Shown here: positions 63,670 to 64,000 of the stretch, piece by piece
How the letters are laid out: every line of letters starts with the position of its first letter
How positions within the stretch are numbered: the stretch's first letter is position 1
Source: JAFLCL01 sp964502175
Lineage (GTDB): Bacteria; Myxococcota_A; Polyangia; Polyangiales; Sandaracinaceae
DNA length: 64,000 bases
Assembly: GCA_964502175.1 (NCBI GenBank)
Contig: CAZCVE010000034.1
Coordinates: 33,213-97,212, forward strand
Direction: 5' to 3'
Notes under the pieces: generated by a model
Database searches by the model: none
Seen by the model: only the letters and a program-made list of their open reading frames with translations
What the model was told of the DNA's origin: nothing
Made by a program: the position numbers and the translations under genes

Positions 63670-64000
63670 ATGTCCGAATCGATCGACCTCAAGCTCCACG
63701 TATGGCGTCAGAACGGCCCCAAGGATCAGGGCCGCTTCGAGGACTACTCGTCGTACGCGAAGAACATCTCGACGCACGCGTCGTTCCTCGAGTGCCTCGA
63801 CGTCGTGAACGAGCGCCTCGTGCTCGCGGGCAAGGACCCGATCGTCTTCGATCACGACTGCCGCGAGGGCATCTGCGGGATGTGCGGCGTCGTGATCAAC
63901 GGCGAGCCACACGGGCCGCAGAAGGCCACGACGAGCTGCCAGCTGCACATGCGGAAGTTCACGAACGGCCAAGAGCTGTACGTGGAGCCCTGGCGCGCCA
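63670..64000 (+). CDS. sdhB: Succinate dehydrogenase iron-sulphur subunit, N-terminal part
   Basis: The first 110 residues of SdhB; the gene continues past the right edge. The [2Fe-2S] ligands are C64, C69, C72 and C90 (DCREGICGMCG and TTSCQLH). GACGAGG lies before the ATG. It should carry electrons from SdhA to the haem/quinone anchor. The start is preceded by the duplicated mini-ORF and palindromic element, which lengthens the usual sdhA-sdhB gap to 158 bases. Confidence 0.95.
   Translation, partial: MSESIDLKLHVWRQNGPKDQGRFEDYSSYAKNISTHASFLECLDVVNERLVLAGKDPIVFDHDCREGICGMCGVVINGEPHGPQKATTSCQLHMRKFTNGQELYVEPWRA

Overview
This is a 64-kb piece of a very GC-rich bacterial chromosome. The gene content points to the Myxococcota, most likely the Polyangiales/Sandaracinaceae side. 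The markers are several transmembrane Ser/Thr kinases with zinc-ribbon-like heads and PEGA tails, a MopE-like Cys-rich lipoprotein, a DUF1592/DUF1588 plus DUF1552 operon, an AgmX/PglI C-terminal-domain protein, a PHM-like copper lipoprotein, and many short lipoproteins with Asp/Ala/Pro-rich stalks. No transposase, integrase, rRNA, tRNA or CRISPR array is visible. The window is ordinary chromosome with accessory patches. It is interrupted once by a 100-N assembly gap (58692-58791) inside a tandem-repeat cluster.

Layout. 0-5 kb (minus strand): an inositol block of inositol monophosphatase-like phosphatase, GH3-family adenylating enzyme, inositol-3-phosphate synthase, AgmX-type protein and the start of a DegT/StrS aminotransferase that runs off the left edge. 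5-7.2 kb: a Phd/VapC-like toxin-antitoxin pair with paired palindromes at its start, an alpha/beta hydrolase and a small secreted protein. 7.4-13.6 kb: an unknown conserved protein, class II DAHP synthase, an M3 metallopeptidase, a single-pass membrane protein, and an unusual arrestin(Spo0M)-like/Met-Gln-Pro-Gly repeat/Tudor-like protein. 13.7-19.0 kb: a 95-bp tandem repeat followed by a four-gene operon (alpha/beta-hydrolase lipoprotein, DUF1592 cytochrome-like protein, DUF1552 protein, lipoprotein) coupled by ATGA overlaps. 19.1-22.7 kb: a PEGA protein, an FMO-like monooxygenase, an atypical CX3CH cytochrome c lipoprotein and a coiled-coil membrane protein. 22.8-29.6 kb: mutS2 coupled to a TPR-sensor kinase, receiver, HHD-helical protein and sigma-54 activator, probably a phosphorelay. 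30-38.8 kb: a MopE-like giant Cys-rich lipoprotein, an NhaD-like antiporter, an acyl-carrier-protein phosphodiesterase-like gene, miaA and mutL. 39-45.6 kb: three Ser/Thr kinases and a flippase-like membrane protein. 45.6-52.8 kb: a long minus-strand gene train (dprA, lipoprotein, trmFO, membrane proteins, parvulin, Roadblock-like, lipoprotein, kinase). 52.9-58.5 kb: FKBP, cardiolipin synthase, DUF695-RraB protein, lipoprotein, KamA-type radical SAM enzyme and metallophosphatase. 58.5-59.5 kb: non-coding repeats. 59.5-64 kb: PHM-like copper protein, then sdhC-sdhA-sdhB.

The most interesting points are these. (i) The sdhB 5' end is duplicated as a 21-codon mini-ORF whose stop codon lies in the loop of a hairpin. 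(ii) Palindrome clusters recur after stop codons, and two of them can be aligned with compensatory stem changes. (iii) The Spo0M-like/Tudor-like repeat protein combines unusual modules. (iv) The sigma-54 activator has a four-cysteine cluster inside its receiver domain. (v) The inositol/GH3/aminotransferase neighbourhood could make an aminocyclitol or inositol conjugate. (vi) Several genes carry a TAnnnT-like -10 element only 6-10 nt before the start codon, consistent with leaderless transcripts.
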